A stretch of DNA of 64,000 nt from Methylobacterium sp. J-070 (GTDB lineage Bacteria; Pseudomonadota; Alphaproteobacteria; Rhizobiales; Beijerinckiaceae). The DNA is taken from the NCBI RefSeq assembly GCF_022829385.1, contig NZ_JAKSXX010000073.1:1-64000 (forward strand), in the 5' to 3' direction. Position numbers and translations under genes: made by a program. The notes beneath the pieces were generated by a model that made no database searches, was not told where the DNA came from, and saw nothing but the letters and a program-made list of their open reading frames with translations. Positions 35,417 to 44,884 of the stretch are shown here, piece after piece; the first letter of the stretch is position 1; every line of letters starts with the position of its first letter.

Positions 35417-36628
35417 ATGGAAGAGACAGCGACCCTCTCGCGGACGCGCGGCCCGGCGGAGTCTTCGGATACGAGCGTGCTGTTCCAGCCCTATCGGCTG
35501 GGCCCTCTCGAACTTCCGCATCGCATCGTCATGGCCCCCCTCACGCGCTCACGCGCGCGGTGGCCGGGCAACGTGCCGGGTGCGCTCGCGGCCTGCTACT
35601 ACGCGCAGCGCGCCTCCGCGGCGCTCATTGTCGGCGAGGCGGCCCAGATCTCGATGCAGGGGCAGGGTTATGCCTGGACGCCCGGCATCCACAGCAGCGA
35701 GCAGGTCGAGGCCTGGCGCCACGTCACCAAAGCCGTACACGGGGCCGGCGGACGCATCTTCTGCCAGTTGTGGCATGTCGGCCGGATCTCGCATCCGGCC
35801 CTCCAGCCCGACAACATGCTTCCCGTCGCCCCATCGGCGATCATTCCGCAGGGGAAGGCCTTCATCGAGAACGAGCGGGGTGAAGCGGCCCTCGTCCCCT
35901 TCGTCCGCCCGCGCGCCCTGGCCCTCGAAGAGATGCCCTACGTCGTGGCGCAGTACGAGCGCGCGGCGCGGAACGCCCAGTCGGCGGACTTCGACGGGGT
36001 CGAGATCCACGCCGCAAACGGCTACCTGCTCGACCAGTTCATCGAAAGCAGCACAAACCGTCGCTCCGACCTGTATGGCGGTTCGGTGGAGAACAGGACT
36101 CGCCTGCTGCTGGAGGTTGCCGAGGCCCTCTCTCGGATCTGGGGACCGGACCGCATCGGTGTCCGGATCTCGCCCCTCGGCAAGATGAACGACATCAGCG
36201 ACGACGACCCGGAAGCCACCTTTGGCTACCTCAGCGAGCGGCTTGCCCAATTCGGCTTCGCCTATCTCCACCTTGTCAATCCGGCCGTGGAGCAGATGCA
36301 GAAAGGGGAGCTCCCCGATCAGCGGTCTCTCGCGCTCGTCAGACTGATCCGCGAGCGGTTCAAGGGGACGCTGATCGCCGCCGGAGGTTTCGACGCCGGG
36401 ACGGCTGCGCAGTGGATTCGCGACGGGATGGCCGACCTCGTCGCGTTCGGCCGCAAATTCATCGCCAATCCCGATCTGCCGGAGAGGTTGCGCGCGAACG
36501 CCCCGCTCAACGCCGACGACCCCACCACCTATTATGGCGGCGGCGAGAAAGGCTACACGGACTATCCCAATCTGGCGCAGCACAGCGGCGAACAGCCCAG
36601 GAGCTGCGTTGACCAGAGCTGGAGATGA
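35417..36628 (+). CDS. Old yellow enzyme (NADH:flavin oxidoreductase, NemA-like)
   Basis: A 403-residue FMN-dependent ene-reductase that would reduce activated alkenes, quinones or nitro compounds with NAD(P)H. Visible features are the FMN-site segment PHRIVMAPLTRSRA, active-site FCQLWHVGRISHP, FDGVEIHAANGYLLDQFIESSTNRRSDLYGGSVENR and the late DLVAFGRKFIANPDLPERL. A perfect AAGGAGG ribosome-binding site precedes the ATG. In the island it probably detoxifies electrophiles and helps redox balance. The first about 20 residues are a non-conserved extension. Confidence 0.93.
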   Translation: MEETATLSRTRGPAESSDTSVLFQPYRLGPLELPHRIVMAPLTRSRARWPGNVPGALAACYYAQRASAALIVGEAAQISMQGQGYAWTPGIHSSEQVEAWRHVTKAVHGAGGRIFCQLWHVGRISHPALQPDNMLPVAPSAIIPQGKAFIENERGEAALVPFVRPRALALEEMPYVVAQYERAARNAQSADFDGVEIHAANGYLLDQFIESSTNRRSDLYGGSVENRTRLLLEVAEALSRIWGPDRIGVRISPLGKMNDISDDDPEATFGYLSERLAQFGFAYLHLVNPAVEQMQKGELPDQRSLALVRLIRERFKGTLIAAGGFDAGTAAQWIRDGMADLVAFGRKFIANPDLPERLRANAPLNADDPTTYYGGGEKGYTDYPNLAQHSGEQPRSCVDQSWR

Positions 36629-36724
36629 TTCCCGCTCAAGGCAGCATGACCGGCCCCGGTCCCTGTCGTATCTGCGATCTTCACAGCAGATAACGGGTCT
36701 AACTCCATGATGCATAAATAAAAA

Positions 36725-36926
36725 AGCTAAATTATTTTCGGTTGGACTTGGATCACGCGCCTGACGGTCTGGGCGCGCATCCCCTCGCCCTTGCGGCGAG
36801 GGTATGGGCGTGGGGGTGGTCCCGGTCGTGGCCCGGCGGTGCCGTCTGCACTACCTCCACCTCCTCCCCGCAAGGGGGAGGGGAGCGCGTCGCGCGTCGT
36901 GATCCGCCTCAGAGAGAAGACGCTCC
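36725..36926 (-). repeat. MITE-like dispersed repeat, copy B
   Basis: A 202-bp element in opposite orientation to copies A and C. Its left end reads GACTTGGATCACGCGCCTGA, matching the complement of copy C's right end. Its right end, ...CGTGATCC...GACGCTCC, matches the complement of C's left end. It lies in the otherwise gene-free stretch 36629-37016. Confidence 0.75.
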
Positions 36927-37016
36927 GGCAGCGCTGCCTCGGTCGAATGGCGGCCGTCTCGTATCGACCGTCCCGTCGTTCGGCGGTCCGACGCGAACTC
37001 GGCGTGGCTGCAGGCG

Positions 37017-37337
37017 CTAACCCTTGAGGCAGGTGCTCATGAACGCCTTGCGCTCGGCGCCCTTGAGGCTCTTGGCCGAGGCATCCGCGTTGCAGCTTTT
37101 CATCTTGGCCTGCTGTGGGGTCAGCTCCTTGGCCGGCGCAGCACTCTTCCCCGCCAGGCAACCGGCCATGAAGCTTTTGCGGGCGCTGCCCGTCAGCTTC
37201 TGTGTGCCGGCATCCACGTTGCACGATTTCATCCGATCCCGCTGAGCCGCCTGGGCCTCAGAGGGTGCGGGGGTCTGCGCCGGGACCGACACCGTGCAGA
37301 CGAGGATGAGAGCCGAGGCGAGGGCAAGGGTACGCAC
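37017..37337 (-). CDS. PsiF-repeat exported protein
   Basis: A 106-residue secreted protein with two PsiF repeats. The signal peptide covers about residues 1-21 (ending VSVPAQ). Each repeat has the pattern MKSCN-DA---L-G--RK-FM--CL (SCNVDAGTQKLTGSARKSFM and SCNADASAKSLKGAERKAFM), with two cysteines. PsiF is induced by phosphate starvation in E. coli; its role is unknown. GTG at 37337 was chosen for a GGAGG site 7 nt upstream. Confidence 0.85.
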   Translation of the reverse strand: MRTLALASALILVCTVSVPAQTPAPSEAQAAQRDRMKSCNVDAGTQKLTGSARKSFMAGCLAGKSAAPAKELTPQQAKMKSCNADASAKSLKGAERKAFMSTCLKG

Positions 37338-37645
37338 GACGACGGTCCTCCAGTGGGATCGCCGAACGTAGCGGCCAACGATTGCTACAGCCAGGATCAA
37401 AACTGAAGCCGTCCCATCAATTCACGGCGAGGACTTCCATTTCGACCATACGCCGCGACCGGTTTCGGCACGCTCCTGTGGACGAGGGCGCGCCGTCCCG
37501 GTGCCCCCTAAGCCGCCGTCCGGTTTGCCCCCGACCCCGCCGTACCGGGCAGATCATCCCGTTCCGAAGAGCGGACGGGTGCGAAGGCACCCCGGCGGTC
37601 CTCCGCGCGGACCCGCTGACGGGTTTCGGCGGCGTGAACGAGCCC
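37338..37645. other. Gene-free region
   Basis: About 308 bp between the PsiF gene and the 3' end of the large GGDEF/EAL gene. No gene or motif is recognised. Confidence 0.35.
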
Positions 37646-40600
37646 TCACGCCGAGCGTGTCGAGAACTGCTCACCGACGAACGCGCCGGGCTGCCAGGTC
37701 TTGAGCAGCCACGGCACATGCGCGCCGGCCATCGGCTTGGCGTAGAGGTAGCCCTGAGCGTAGTTGCAGCCCATCGCCGCCAGGTGCTGCGCCTGCTCCA
37801 CCGTCTCCACACCTTCCGCCGTGACCGTCATCCCGAGGTTCCGGCCGAGGCCGATCACGGCCGCGACGATCGCCGCGTTGTCCGGGTCCTGTTCCAGGTC
37901 GCGCACGAAGCTCCGGTCCACCTTGATGTGGTCGACCGGGAACTGCTTCAGATGCGTGAGCGAGGCGAAGCCGGTTCCGAAATCGTCGAGCGCGATGCTG
38001 ATGCCGCTGGCGTGCAGGCGTGCGAGCGTCGCGGGGACGGATTCCGCGCCGTGACCCAGGAACACCGTCTCGGTGACCTCGACCTCGAACTGTGTTGCCG
38101 GGACCCCGAAGCGGCCCAGGACGTCGAGGATGATGCCGGCCAGATCGGGCTTGCGGAACTCGGCCGCAGCGAAGTTCACCGCGACCCGCCCGAAGGTGAG
38201 GCCGCGTTCGGTCCAGGCCCGCATGTCGGCGGCCGCCGTTTCGAGAATCGTGTCGCCGATCGCGGTGGACAGCTCCGGGTCCTCGAAGGCCGAACCGAAG
38301 TAGCCCGGCGTCAGCAACCCTCTCTTGGGATGCCGCCAGCGTGCCAACGCCTCGAAGCCGACGATCTGGCCCGTCGTGAAGCAGACCTTCGGCTGGTAAT
38401 ACGGCACGATCCGCCCTGCCGCGAGAGCGGCGCGCACCTCGGCGGCGACCTTCAGCCGGCGCAGGCCGTCCACGCGCATCGCGGCCGAGAACGCGACGAC
38501 GCGGTCGCGGCCCCGCGCCTTGGCCTGGGTCAGCGCGAGGTCGGCATCCTTGAGAAGCTCGCGCCAATCGGCGTGGTGATCCGGGTAGGCCGCCACGCCG
38601 ATGCTGGCCTTGCAGGTCAGCGTATGGTCCCGGATCCGCAACGGCCGGCGCAGGCGCTCGATCAGCGTTTCCGCGTGCTGAACGGCGTTGGGCAACCGCA
38701 GCGGCTCGACAAGGATGAGGGCGAACTCGTCCCCCGTGAGCCGCGCGAGGGTATCGCAGGGCCGCAGGCCGTCCCGCAGGCGATCGGCGACCTCGCAGAT
38801 CACGGCGTCGCCGACGTCGTGGCCGAGGGTGTCGTTCAGATCCCTCAGATGGTCGAGGTCGATGAGCAGCAGGCTCACGCAGGTCCCGTCGCGCTCCGCC
38901 TCCGAGAGCGCCGCCTCCATCCGCCCGCGGAACAATTGCCGGTTCGGCAGACCCGTGAGCGCATCGAGGTTGGCCGTCCGCCACAGCTTCTCCTGGGCGA
39001 GCTTGCGTTCCGTGATGTCGAAGGTGATCCCCACGATCCGATCCGCATCGACCCGCTCGACCGACGAACACAGCCACTGCGTGCGTCCGGTGGGTGAGAC
39101 GTACCGGAACTCGCATTCCGCGCGCGCCTCGTCCGACCGGAGGAACTCCGCCATGGGAGCCCGGTCGTCCGGGTGGACGAGATCGAGGAACTCCGCCTGC
39201 CACTCGGCCGGCAGACCGAGGATCTGCGGGGCGTTCTCGGATCGGGTGCTCCGGCCCGTCGTGAGGTTGCGCTCCCACGCCACCATCCGGCCGGCGCGCA
39301 GGGCGAGACGCAGGCGCTCCTCGCTGGTCCGCAGCGCGGAGGACGCCTGCCGCTGCTCGGTCACATCGCGCACCGCACCGACCATCCGGATGGGCCGCCC
39401 CCGCCCGTCGCGGACGACGAAGGCCTGGTCGATCACCTCCGTGTAGACCCCGTCGTCGCCGCGGTAGCGGTACTCGGCTTGCCAGCGATCGTCCGTGCCG
39501 TCGACGGCGGCGGCAAAGCTGGCGAGCACGCGCGCCCGGTCCTCGGGATGGATCCGAGCCCCCCAGCGCGACCGCGACGGTTTGCTCTCGTCATTCGTGT
39601 AGTTGCGCACTTCGCCGGTCGCCTTGATCCAGGCGACGTCGTCCGACGCCACGTCCCAGTCCCAGATGCCGTCCTGCGTGGCGCGCACGGCCAGGCGGTA
39701 CCGCTCCTCCTGAACCCGGATGGTCTCGGCGGCCTCATGCTGCTCGTGGATGTCGGTGATCGTGCCGACCCACTCCCGGACCTGACCCGCCTCGTCCGTC
39801 AGCGGGACGGTCCGGCCCAGAACCCAGCGATACGGGTCCTGCACATGACGGATCCGGTACGTCACACGGCCGGCCTGCCCGGTGGCCCTGGTGGCCTGCC
39901 AGGCCGCGGCGACCGTCTCCCGGTCCTCCGGATGCACGGCGTCCAGCCAGCCCTGCCCGAGATGGGCGTCCGCCGCCTGTCCCGTATAGGCCGCCCAGCC
40001 GGAGATCTCGATGATGCTGCCGACCGCGTCCGCGCGCCAGACCATGGCGCCGGTGGCTTCGATCAGCGCCTGATAGCGCCGCAGCGTCGTTTGCAGATCG
40101 GCCTCCAGCGCGACCTGGTCGGTGATGTCCCGGGATACCGCCAGGATGCGCTCCGGGCCGGACCGGCCGCCCGGGAGCGGGCTGAGGTTGACCGCCCACC
40201 ATTTCGGCTGTCCCGAGGGCGTCGGGCAGAAGCCGCGGAAGCTGGCGCTGCGCCCGGCCCTCACGGTCGCGAGCGCGGTCTGAGCCGCTTCGCGATCCGC
40301 CCCGTGCCAGAATGCGAGCCAGGACCGGCCGAGGAGCGGCTGGATGTCGTCGATCTCCATCACCGTCCGACTGCCGGCGCTCATGAACAGGATGTGGCCA
40401 TCCGGATCGACGAGCGTCACGGAGTCGGTGCTGTTCTCGAGCAGGCCGCTGAAGAGCGCGCCCAGCAGCCCCTGCTCGGACCGATCCGGGCGCGCGGGGT
40501 CCGTCGTCGGATCGTGCGCCTGGCCGTCGTGCGCACAGGCGGGCCCAGCCGCGTCGGCCCCGTACAGGTGATAGCCGCCTCGGTTGGCGGCCTTGGCGCG

Positions 40601-41935
40601 GTAGAGCGCCTGGTCGGCGCACGAGAACAGGCGGTCGGCGTCGAGCCCATCGTCCGGCGCGCGCGCGATCCCGATGCTGAGGCCGATGCTCGCCGGATAG
40701 CCGTCGAGATCGACCGGCGTCGCGACCGCCGCCAGCAGACGCTCGGCCAGCGCGACCGCTCCCTCGGCGCAGCCCTTCCCGGTCTGGATGATGACGAACT
40801 CGTCGCCCCCCAGGCGCGCCACCATATCCTCGGCGCGCAGGACGCCCTTCAGCCGCTGCGCCACCGCGCACAGCAGGCTGTCGCCGGCCTGATGCCCGAG
40901 GGTGTCGTTGACCGGCTTGAACCGATCCAGGTCGAGGCAGAGCAACGCGAAGCCGCCGCCGCCCCGCTGGGTCCGCGCGATCTCCCCCGCGAGCTGCTCG
41001 CGGAAGAGGAGCCGGTTCGGCAGGCCCGTGAGCGGATCGTGACGCGCCATATGCGCCATCTGCCGCTCGGCCTCCTTGCGCAGGGCGATATCCCGGATGA
41101 CGGCGACGTAGCCGTCCGGCGTCCCCAGCGCCGGGTCGGTGGTGAGATTGAACGAGACCTCGACCCAGACCCACGAGCCGTCCCTGTGGCGGTAACGCTG
41201 TTGGCTGACCGCCTGTTTGAGCTGCCCGCCTCTCACCTGCTCGAGCAGGTGCGCGAAGGCTTCGGCGTCCTGCGGATGGATGAAGTCGATCGCCTTCGTG
41301 CCGATGAGGTCTTCCGGCTCGAAGCCGAGCAGCCGCTTCGCTGCGGGCGACACGTAGTGGCGCGTCCCGTCGAGGTCGCAGCGGACGATCAGATCGGTGG
41401 CGTTGTCGGCCAGCAGCCGGTACAGGGTCGCGCTCTCTTGAGCCTCGCGCTCCGCCTTGCCCATGCGCAACAGGGTTACGGCGATCTCCGCCAGGCTCCG
41501 AAGCTGGTCCTGCTGCTCGGCCGAGAACGTGCGCGGTATCCGGTCGATGACGCACAGGGATCCGAGATGGATGCCCGGGGCGAGCACGAGCGGCGCGCCG
41601 GCATAGAAGCGGATGTGCGGCTCGCCCGTGACCAGCGGATTTGCGGCAAACCGCTCATCGCGCGTGGCGTCCTCCACCACCATCACCGCGTCGGACAGGA
41701 TGGCGTAGGTACAGAAGGAAAACTCCCGCGGGGTACCGCTCGCGTCCAGGCCGCATCGACCCTTGAACCGCTGCTCGCTCGCGCCGACGAGGCTTACCAG
41801 GGCGATCGGAACGCCGAACAGCGCCTGCGCAGTCTGGCAGAGTGCGTTGAACTGCGCCTCGGCGGGCGAGCCGAACACGTCGAGGCCGCGCAGAGCCTGC
41901 AGACGCCCGACCTCATTCGGATGAACCGGATGCAT
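37646..41935 (-). CDS. Giant GAF-PAS-GGDEF-PAS(x4)-GGDEF-EAL c-di-GMP enzyme
   Basis: A 1429-residue cytoplasmic sensor for cyclic di-GMP turnover. Approximate order: GAF 15-155, PAS 167-289, GGDEF 294-456, PAS 490-610, 615-730, 740-860 and 865-980, second GGDEF 986-1145, EAL 1160-1410. The first GGDEF has intact ARLGGDEFVII with the inhibitory RAED site five residues before. The second reads RLTGDEF and is probably degenerate. The EAL domain keeps GFEALARW, VEVTET, LDDFGTG and KVDRSF, so phosphodiesterase activity is likely. No membrane helices are seen. A GTG at 41962 is an alternative start. Confidence 0.92.
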   Translation of the reverse strand: MHPVHPNEVGRLQALRGLDVFGSPAEAQFNALCQTAQALFGVPIALVSLVGASEQRFKGRCGLDASGTPREFSFCTYAILSDAVMVVEDATRDERFAANPLVTGEPHIRFYAGAPLVLAPGIHLGSLCVIDRIPRTFSAEQQDQLRSLAEIAVTLLRMGKAEREAQESATLYRLLADNATDLIVRCDLDGTRHYVSPAAKRLLGFEPEDLIGTKAIDFIHPQDAEAFAHLLEQVRGGQLKQAVSQQRYRHRDGSWVWVEVSFNLTTDPALGTPDGYVAVIRDIALRKEAERQMAHMARHDPLTGLPNRLLFREQLAGEIARTQRGGGGFALLCLDLDRFKPVNDTLGHQAGDSLLCAVAQRLKGVLRAEDMVARLGGDEFVIIQTGKGCAEGAVALAERLLAAVATPVDLDGYPASIGLSIGIARAPDDGLDADRLFSCADQALYRAKAANRGGYHLYGADAAGPACAHDGQAHDPTTDPARPDRSEQGLLGALFSGLLENSTDSVTLVDPDGHILFMSAGSRTVMEIDDIQPLLGRSWLAFWHGADREAAQTALATVRAGRSASFRGFCPTPSGQPKWWAVNLSPLPGGRSGPERILAVSRDITDQVALEADLQTTLRRYQALIEATGAMVWRADAVGSIIEISGWAAYTGQAADAHLGQGWLDAVHPEDRETVAAAWQATRATGQAGRVTYRIRHVQDPYRWVLGRTVPLTDEAGQVREWVGTITDIHEQHEAAETIRVQEERYRLAVRATQDGIWDWDVASDDVAWIKATGEVRNYTNDESKPSRSRWGARIHPEDRARVLASFAAAVDGTDDRWQAEYRYRGDDGVYTEVIDQAFVVRDGRGRPIRMVGAVRDVTEQRQASSALRTSEERLRLALRAGRMVAWERNLTTGRSTRSENAPQILGLPAEWQAEFLDLVHPDDRAPMAEFLRSDEARAECEFRYVSPTGRTQWLCSSVERVDADRIVGITFDITERKLAQEKLWRTANLDALTGLPNRQLFRGRMEAALSEAERDGTCVSLLLIDLDHLRDLNDTLGHDVGDAVICEVADRLRDGLRPCDTLARLTGDEFALILVEPLRLPNAVQHAETLIERLRRPLRIRDHTLTCKASIGVAAYPDHHADWRELLKDADLALTQAKARGRDRVVAFSAAMRVDGLRRLKVAAEVRAALAAGRIVPYYQPKVCFTTGQIVGFEALARWRHPKRGLLTPGYFGSAFEDPELSTAIGDTILETAAADMRAWTERGLTFGRVAVNFAAAEFRKPDLAGIILDVLGRFGVPATQFEVEVTETVFLGHGAESVPATLARLHASGISIALDDFGTGFASLTHLKQFPVDHIKVDRSFVRDLEQDPDNAAIVAAVIGLGRNLGMTVTAEGVETVEQAQHLAAMGCNYAQGYLYAKPMAGAHVPWLLKTWQPGAFVGEQFSTRSA

Positions 41936-42383
41936 GTCTGATCCACTTGGGTCCGCTTGCACCCCCCGGGTGCCCCGCCGCGCTCAACCCGAGGACCACG
42001 CTATCCAAGCACAGGTTAAGAAATCGCGCTCGCTCGGCGCCGACCGACGGAAATCGAAAGGTCATTGACGCGCAAGTCCAGCAATGACGCCGGATTCGGC
42101 ACCGATCGGCGCGCATATCCCGCGCGTTTTCTGGATGAATACGGTACCAAATTCTGCCGGGCCGCTCCGACGGAGGCAGGTCATCCGGCGCGCTGCTGCG
42201 CATAGCTCGCCGGGAGGAGCGCCGGTCTTCACAACGCGATGGCGTTGAACTTGGCGCTCGTGCCCGCGGCCGTCATCGGGCCGCTCTCGCCCGCTCGATC
42301 CGGGACGGGGCCAGGACCGCAAGCCGCGCCCGACGATGCGGGTCCGCCGGCGAAGGCTTACGGGGAATCCGAAGCTCCCACCG
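41936..42383. other. Gene-free region
   Basis: About 450 bp upstream of the GGDEF/EAL gene and downstream of the MucR-type gene. Short overlapping frames occur on both strands, none convincing. Confidence 0.35.
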
Positions 42384-42842
42384 TCATCGGCTGCCGGGCG
42401 TCCCTGCCCGGCGTTGATCGGCGCGCGCGATCGGCTTCCCGAGACCGATCGCTTTGGCGATCTGAGAGCGCTGCTCAGCGTAGCTCGAGGCGACCATGGG
42501 ATAGTTGGCCGGCAATCCGTAGCGCTCGCAGTAGCTGCGCGGGGTGAGCCCGTGGCGATCCAGGTGCCGCTTCAGCGTCTTGTAAGCTTTGCCGTCAATG
42601 AAGCTGATCAGCCCATCCGGCGTGACCGACTTGCGGACCTGCGCGGGTGTCGCCTTGTCGGCGATCTCCACGGGTGCGTCCATCGCATCGCCATTCACGA
42701 GTCGGCGGAGCATCCCATAGACACGGCCGATCAGGTCCGGAAGCTCGGACACGGGAACCGGATTGTTCGAGACATAGGCTGAGACGATATTTCTGGCCAA
42801 CGCTATCGAACTGACCGGATGGCGCCCGTAAACTTCGATCAT
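42384..42842 (-). CDS. Ros/MucR-family transcriptional regulator
   Basis: A 152-residue MucR-type DNA-binding protein. The core LISFIDGKAYKTLKRHLDRHGLTPRSYCERYGLPANYPMVAS matches the family's zinc-finger and helix. The first zinc-ligand cysteine of the usual CLEDG motif is replaced by Ser (SFIDG), while the histidines of KRHLDRH remain. Zinc binding may be altered or absent, as in some rhizobial relatives. GGAGGAG precedes the start. MucR proteins silence AT-rich promoters, and the AT-rich stretch 43144-43245 nearby is a possible target. Confidence 0.88.
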   Translation of the reverse strand: MIEVYGRHPVSSIALARNIVSAYVSNNPVPVSELPDLIGRVYGMLRRLVNGDAMDAPVEIADKATPAQVRKSVTPDGLISFIDGKAYKTLKRHLDRHGLTPRSYCERYGLPANYPMVASSYAEQRSQIAKAIGLGKPIARADQRRAGTPGSR

Positions 42843-43453
42843 AGACTCTCCTCCTTGATCGACAGGATGGTGAAGTTCCGATCGCGAAAGCAATAGCGTG
42901 CAATTAGATCGTTCTTGGCCGCGTCGGGTGTGGAACTGAATTCCGCCGCGGCGAGCCCGCTTGCGGTTCGACGTTCCCAATCCCTCGGGAACCCGTGTCC
43001 ACCGCCTCTCGAACTGTCGCTGTCGCCATAAATCGAGCAACATCGACCAGCTTCGCCGTCACATCTCGCCTTCGGCCCCGAACCAAGACGTCGCGCGTAC
43101 ATCTTACCGCAGGGCGCAATGAAGTTGCCTACAAGTTTCTGCAATACGCGTCGTATCGTTATGGGTAAAAACTTTAATATGAAAGCACAAATATTTCAGA
43201 TCGTATTTCATAGCGAGCGATTTCAAATTCGCTTTTGAAATCGTCGTTCTTCAGGCGCGATCCCTTTCGCGCCAAGCCCTCGGAGGCAGGCCTTCGTATG
43301 CGTTGAAGCAACATCATGGCATGCGATCTTTCCGGCCCCGATCTGACGAGCTGGTTGCCTTCAGCCCGCGGGGGGACAATAGATCACGGCGGTGGGGCTT
43401 CGAATCGGCTGAGTCAGCGCTCATCGTCGGCTATTCGAACAGGCAAGGGCCAA
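42843..43453. other. AT-rich divergent regulatory region with a 10-bp hairpin
   Basis: A 611-bp spacer between the MucR-type and AraC-type genes. From about 43144 to 43245 the DNA is AT-rich in contrast to the rest of the window. It contains a perfect inverted repeat, CGATTTCAAA (43218-43227) with TTTGAAATCG (43234-43243), around a 6-nt loop. This could be an operator for MucR or another regulator, or a terminator-like structure. No gene is supported. Confidence 0.5.
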
Positions 43454-44413
43454 GTGAAGACCGTTTTCTCGACAGAGCACGTCCACCCGCGGGATCGGTT
43501 CGATTTCTGGCACGATGTCGCCCGGAAGGATGTCGTTGATCACGCCTCGACACCGAGATGCCGGACCACGTTCCGCGCTCAGCTCCGCTCCGGCAAGGTC
43601 GGTGCCATCGGCCTTGTTGTATTCCAGAACTCGGAAATGTCGGTTGCCCATACACGGCGTCACATCGCGCACGCGAACACCGAAGAGCTGCTCGTCTGCC
43701 GGCAATCTGGCGGGCGGGTCGCTCTCGAGCAGGACGGCCGCCACGTCGTGCTGGAGGCGGGGGATATCACGCTGATCGACCCGAGGCTGCCCTACCTGGG
43801 ACGGTTTTCCGACGCGTCGGACATGCTCGTGTTGAAGATCCCACGGCAGCTCATGGAAGCGCGACTGGGGCAGACGCGGGAGATGACGGGCCGAGCGATC
43901 CCGCTGAACACGGCCGAGAACAGTCTGCTGTCGGCAAGCCTCGCGATGCTGTCGGTCCACACACAGGATCTGAGCCCGACCGAAGAAGCGCTTCTTGAAC
44001 CGCACCTGCTCGATCTGATCACCCTATCGGTCGGGCGGATGATGGGGCCGGACGGCTTGCGCACAACGCCCTCCCGGTCCCTTGTCCGCGTGAGGTTGCG
44101 GGCCGTGGTCGAAGCACGCTTGGCTGACCGGACCCTCGACGCGGGCGCCGTCGCGAGCGCAGCCGGGGTCAGCGTGCGATACGCCAACGAAGTGCTGGCC
44201 GACGAGAATACGTCCCTCGTGCAGCTCGTCCAAGCGCGGCGCCTCGCGCGTTGCCGGCAGGCGCTGGAAGACCCCCTGCAGGCGGGCCGGACGGTCAGCG
44301 AGATCGCCTATGGCTGGGGGTTCTCGGACATGACCCATTTCGGCCGCCGGTTCAAAGCCGCCTACGGCGTGTTGCCCAGTGAGCTTCGTCGTCGCGCAGG
44401 GCAGAGGACCTGA
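43454..44413 (+). CDS. AraC-family transcriptional regulator (FeaR-like)
   Basis: A 319-residue regulator. The N-terminal AraC-binding-like cupin (about residues 5-190) begins VFSTEHVHPRDRFDFWHDVARKDVVDH, typical of the FeaR/OxyR-unrelated 'AraC_binding_2' group. Two helix-turn-helix motifs follow at about 215-312, ending VSEIAYGWGFSDMTHFGRRFKAAYGVLPSELRR. GTG is the chosen start; longer frames back to 43316 are not family-like. No adjacent catabolic operon reveals its ligand. Confidence 0.87.
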   Translation: MKTVFSTEHVHPRDRFDFWHDVARKDVVDHASTPRCRTTFRAQLRSGKVGAIGLVVFQNSEMSVAHTRRHIAHANTEELLVCRQSGGRVALEQDGRHVVLEAGDITLIDPRLPYLGRFSDASDMLVLKIPRQLMEARLGQTREMTGRAIPLNTAENSLLSASLAMLSVHTQDLSPTEEALLEPHLLDLITLSVGRMMGPDGLRTTPSRSLVRVRLRAVVEARLADRTLDAGAVASAAGVSVRYANEVLADENTSLVQLVQARRLARCRQALEDPLQAGRTVSEIAYGWGFSDMTHFGRRFKAAYGVLPSELRRRAGQRT

Positions 44414-44804
44414 ACGTCGGCCACGTGCTTCGAAATGCATCCCCGCGTCGGCGGGCGTGTTCGCCGCCGGTCGATCGCCCCCGGTGCTCGATCCCGCGGG
44501 GCTGGGGGGGGGTGGGCTTGCCACGCGGCGGACCGGGACGCGCAGGTCTGCGTCCCTGCCGACGATCCCCGGGACGACTGCCGAGGGGGGCGTCCGGGCC
44601 CGGGGTGTACGGGACATCGGCTGTTCGAGCCGTCAGGGGGCCCCGGGGGCCGATCGATCGGGCCCGGGACCTGCCGTGTGGTCCGTCCCTGACGGGGGCG
44701 GATCCGGCCGCCGCGCTCAGCCTGTCGAGGGTGGACGTGAACCGTGTGTTGCAAGCCCCACGGCGCGACGGGCCGCCAGCGCGTCCGGAGGCGCTCGGAT
44801 CCGG
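44414..44804. other. Gene-free region
   Basis: About 390 bp of extremely GC-rich DNA with runs of G between the AraC-type and luciferase-like genes. No gene is supported. Confidence 0.35.
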
Positions 44805-44818
44805 CTGACATGCGTCAG
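44805..44818 (+). promoter_or_regulatory. Crp/Fnr-type box, CTGACATGCGTCAG
   Basis: An exact CTGA-N6-TCAG palindrome. The predicted start near 44853 is about 32 bp before the luciferase-like gene. Confidence 0.65.
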
Positions 44819-44884
44819 GGCCCGGGGGCTCGGAAAGTGGTTGCTGAACGAAGCGCAGCGACAACCGAGCCCCGGAGTTTTCTG

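Noticed and set aside
39173..41941. A 922-codon open frame on the plus strand
   Set aside because: Antisense to the GAF/PAS/GGDEF/EAL gene. The translation shows no domain, while the minus strand has clear catalytic motifs.
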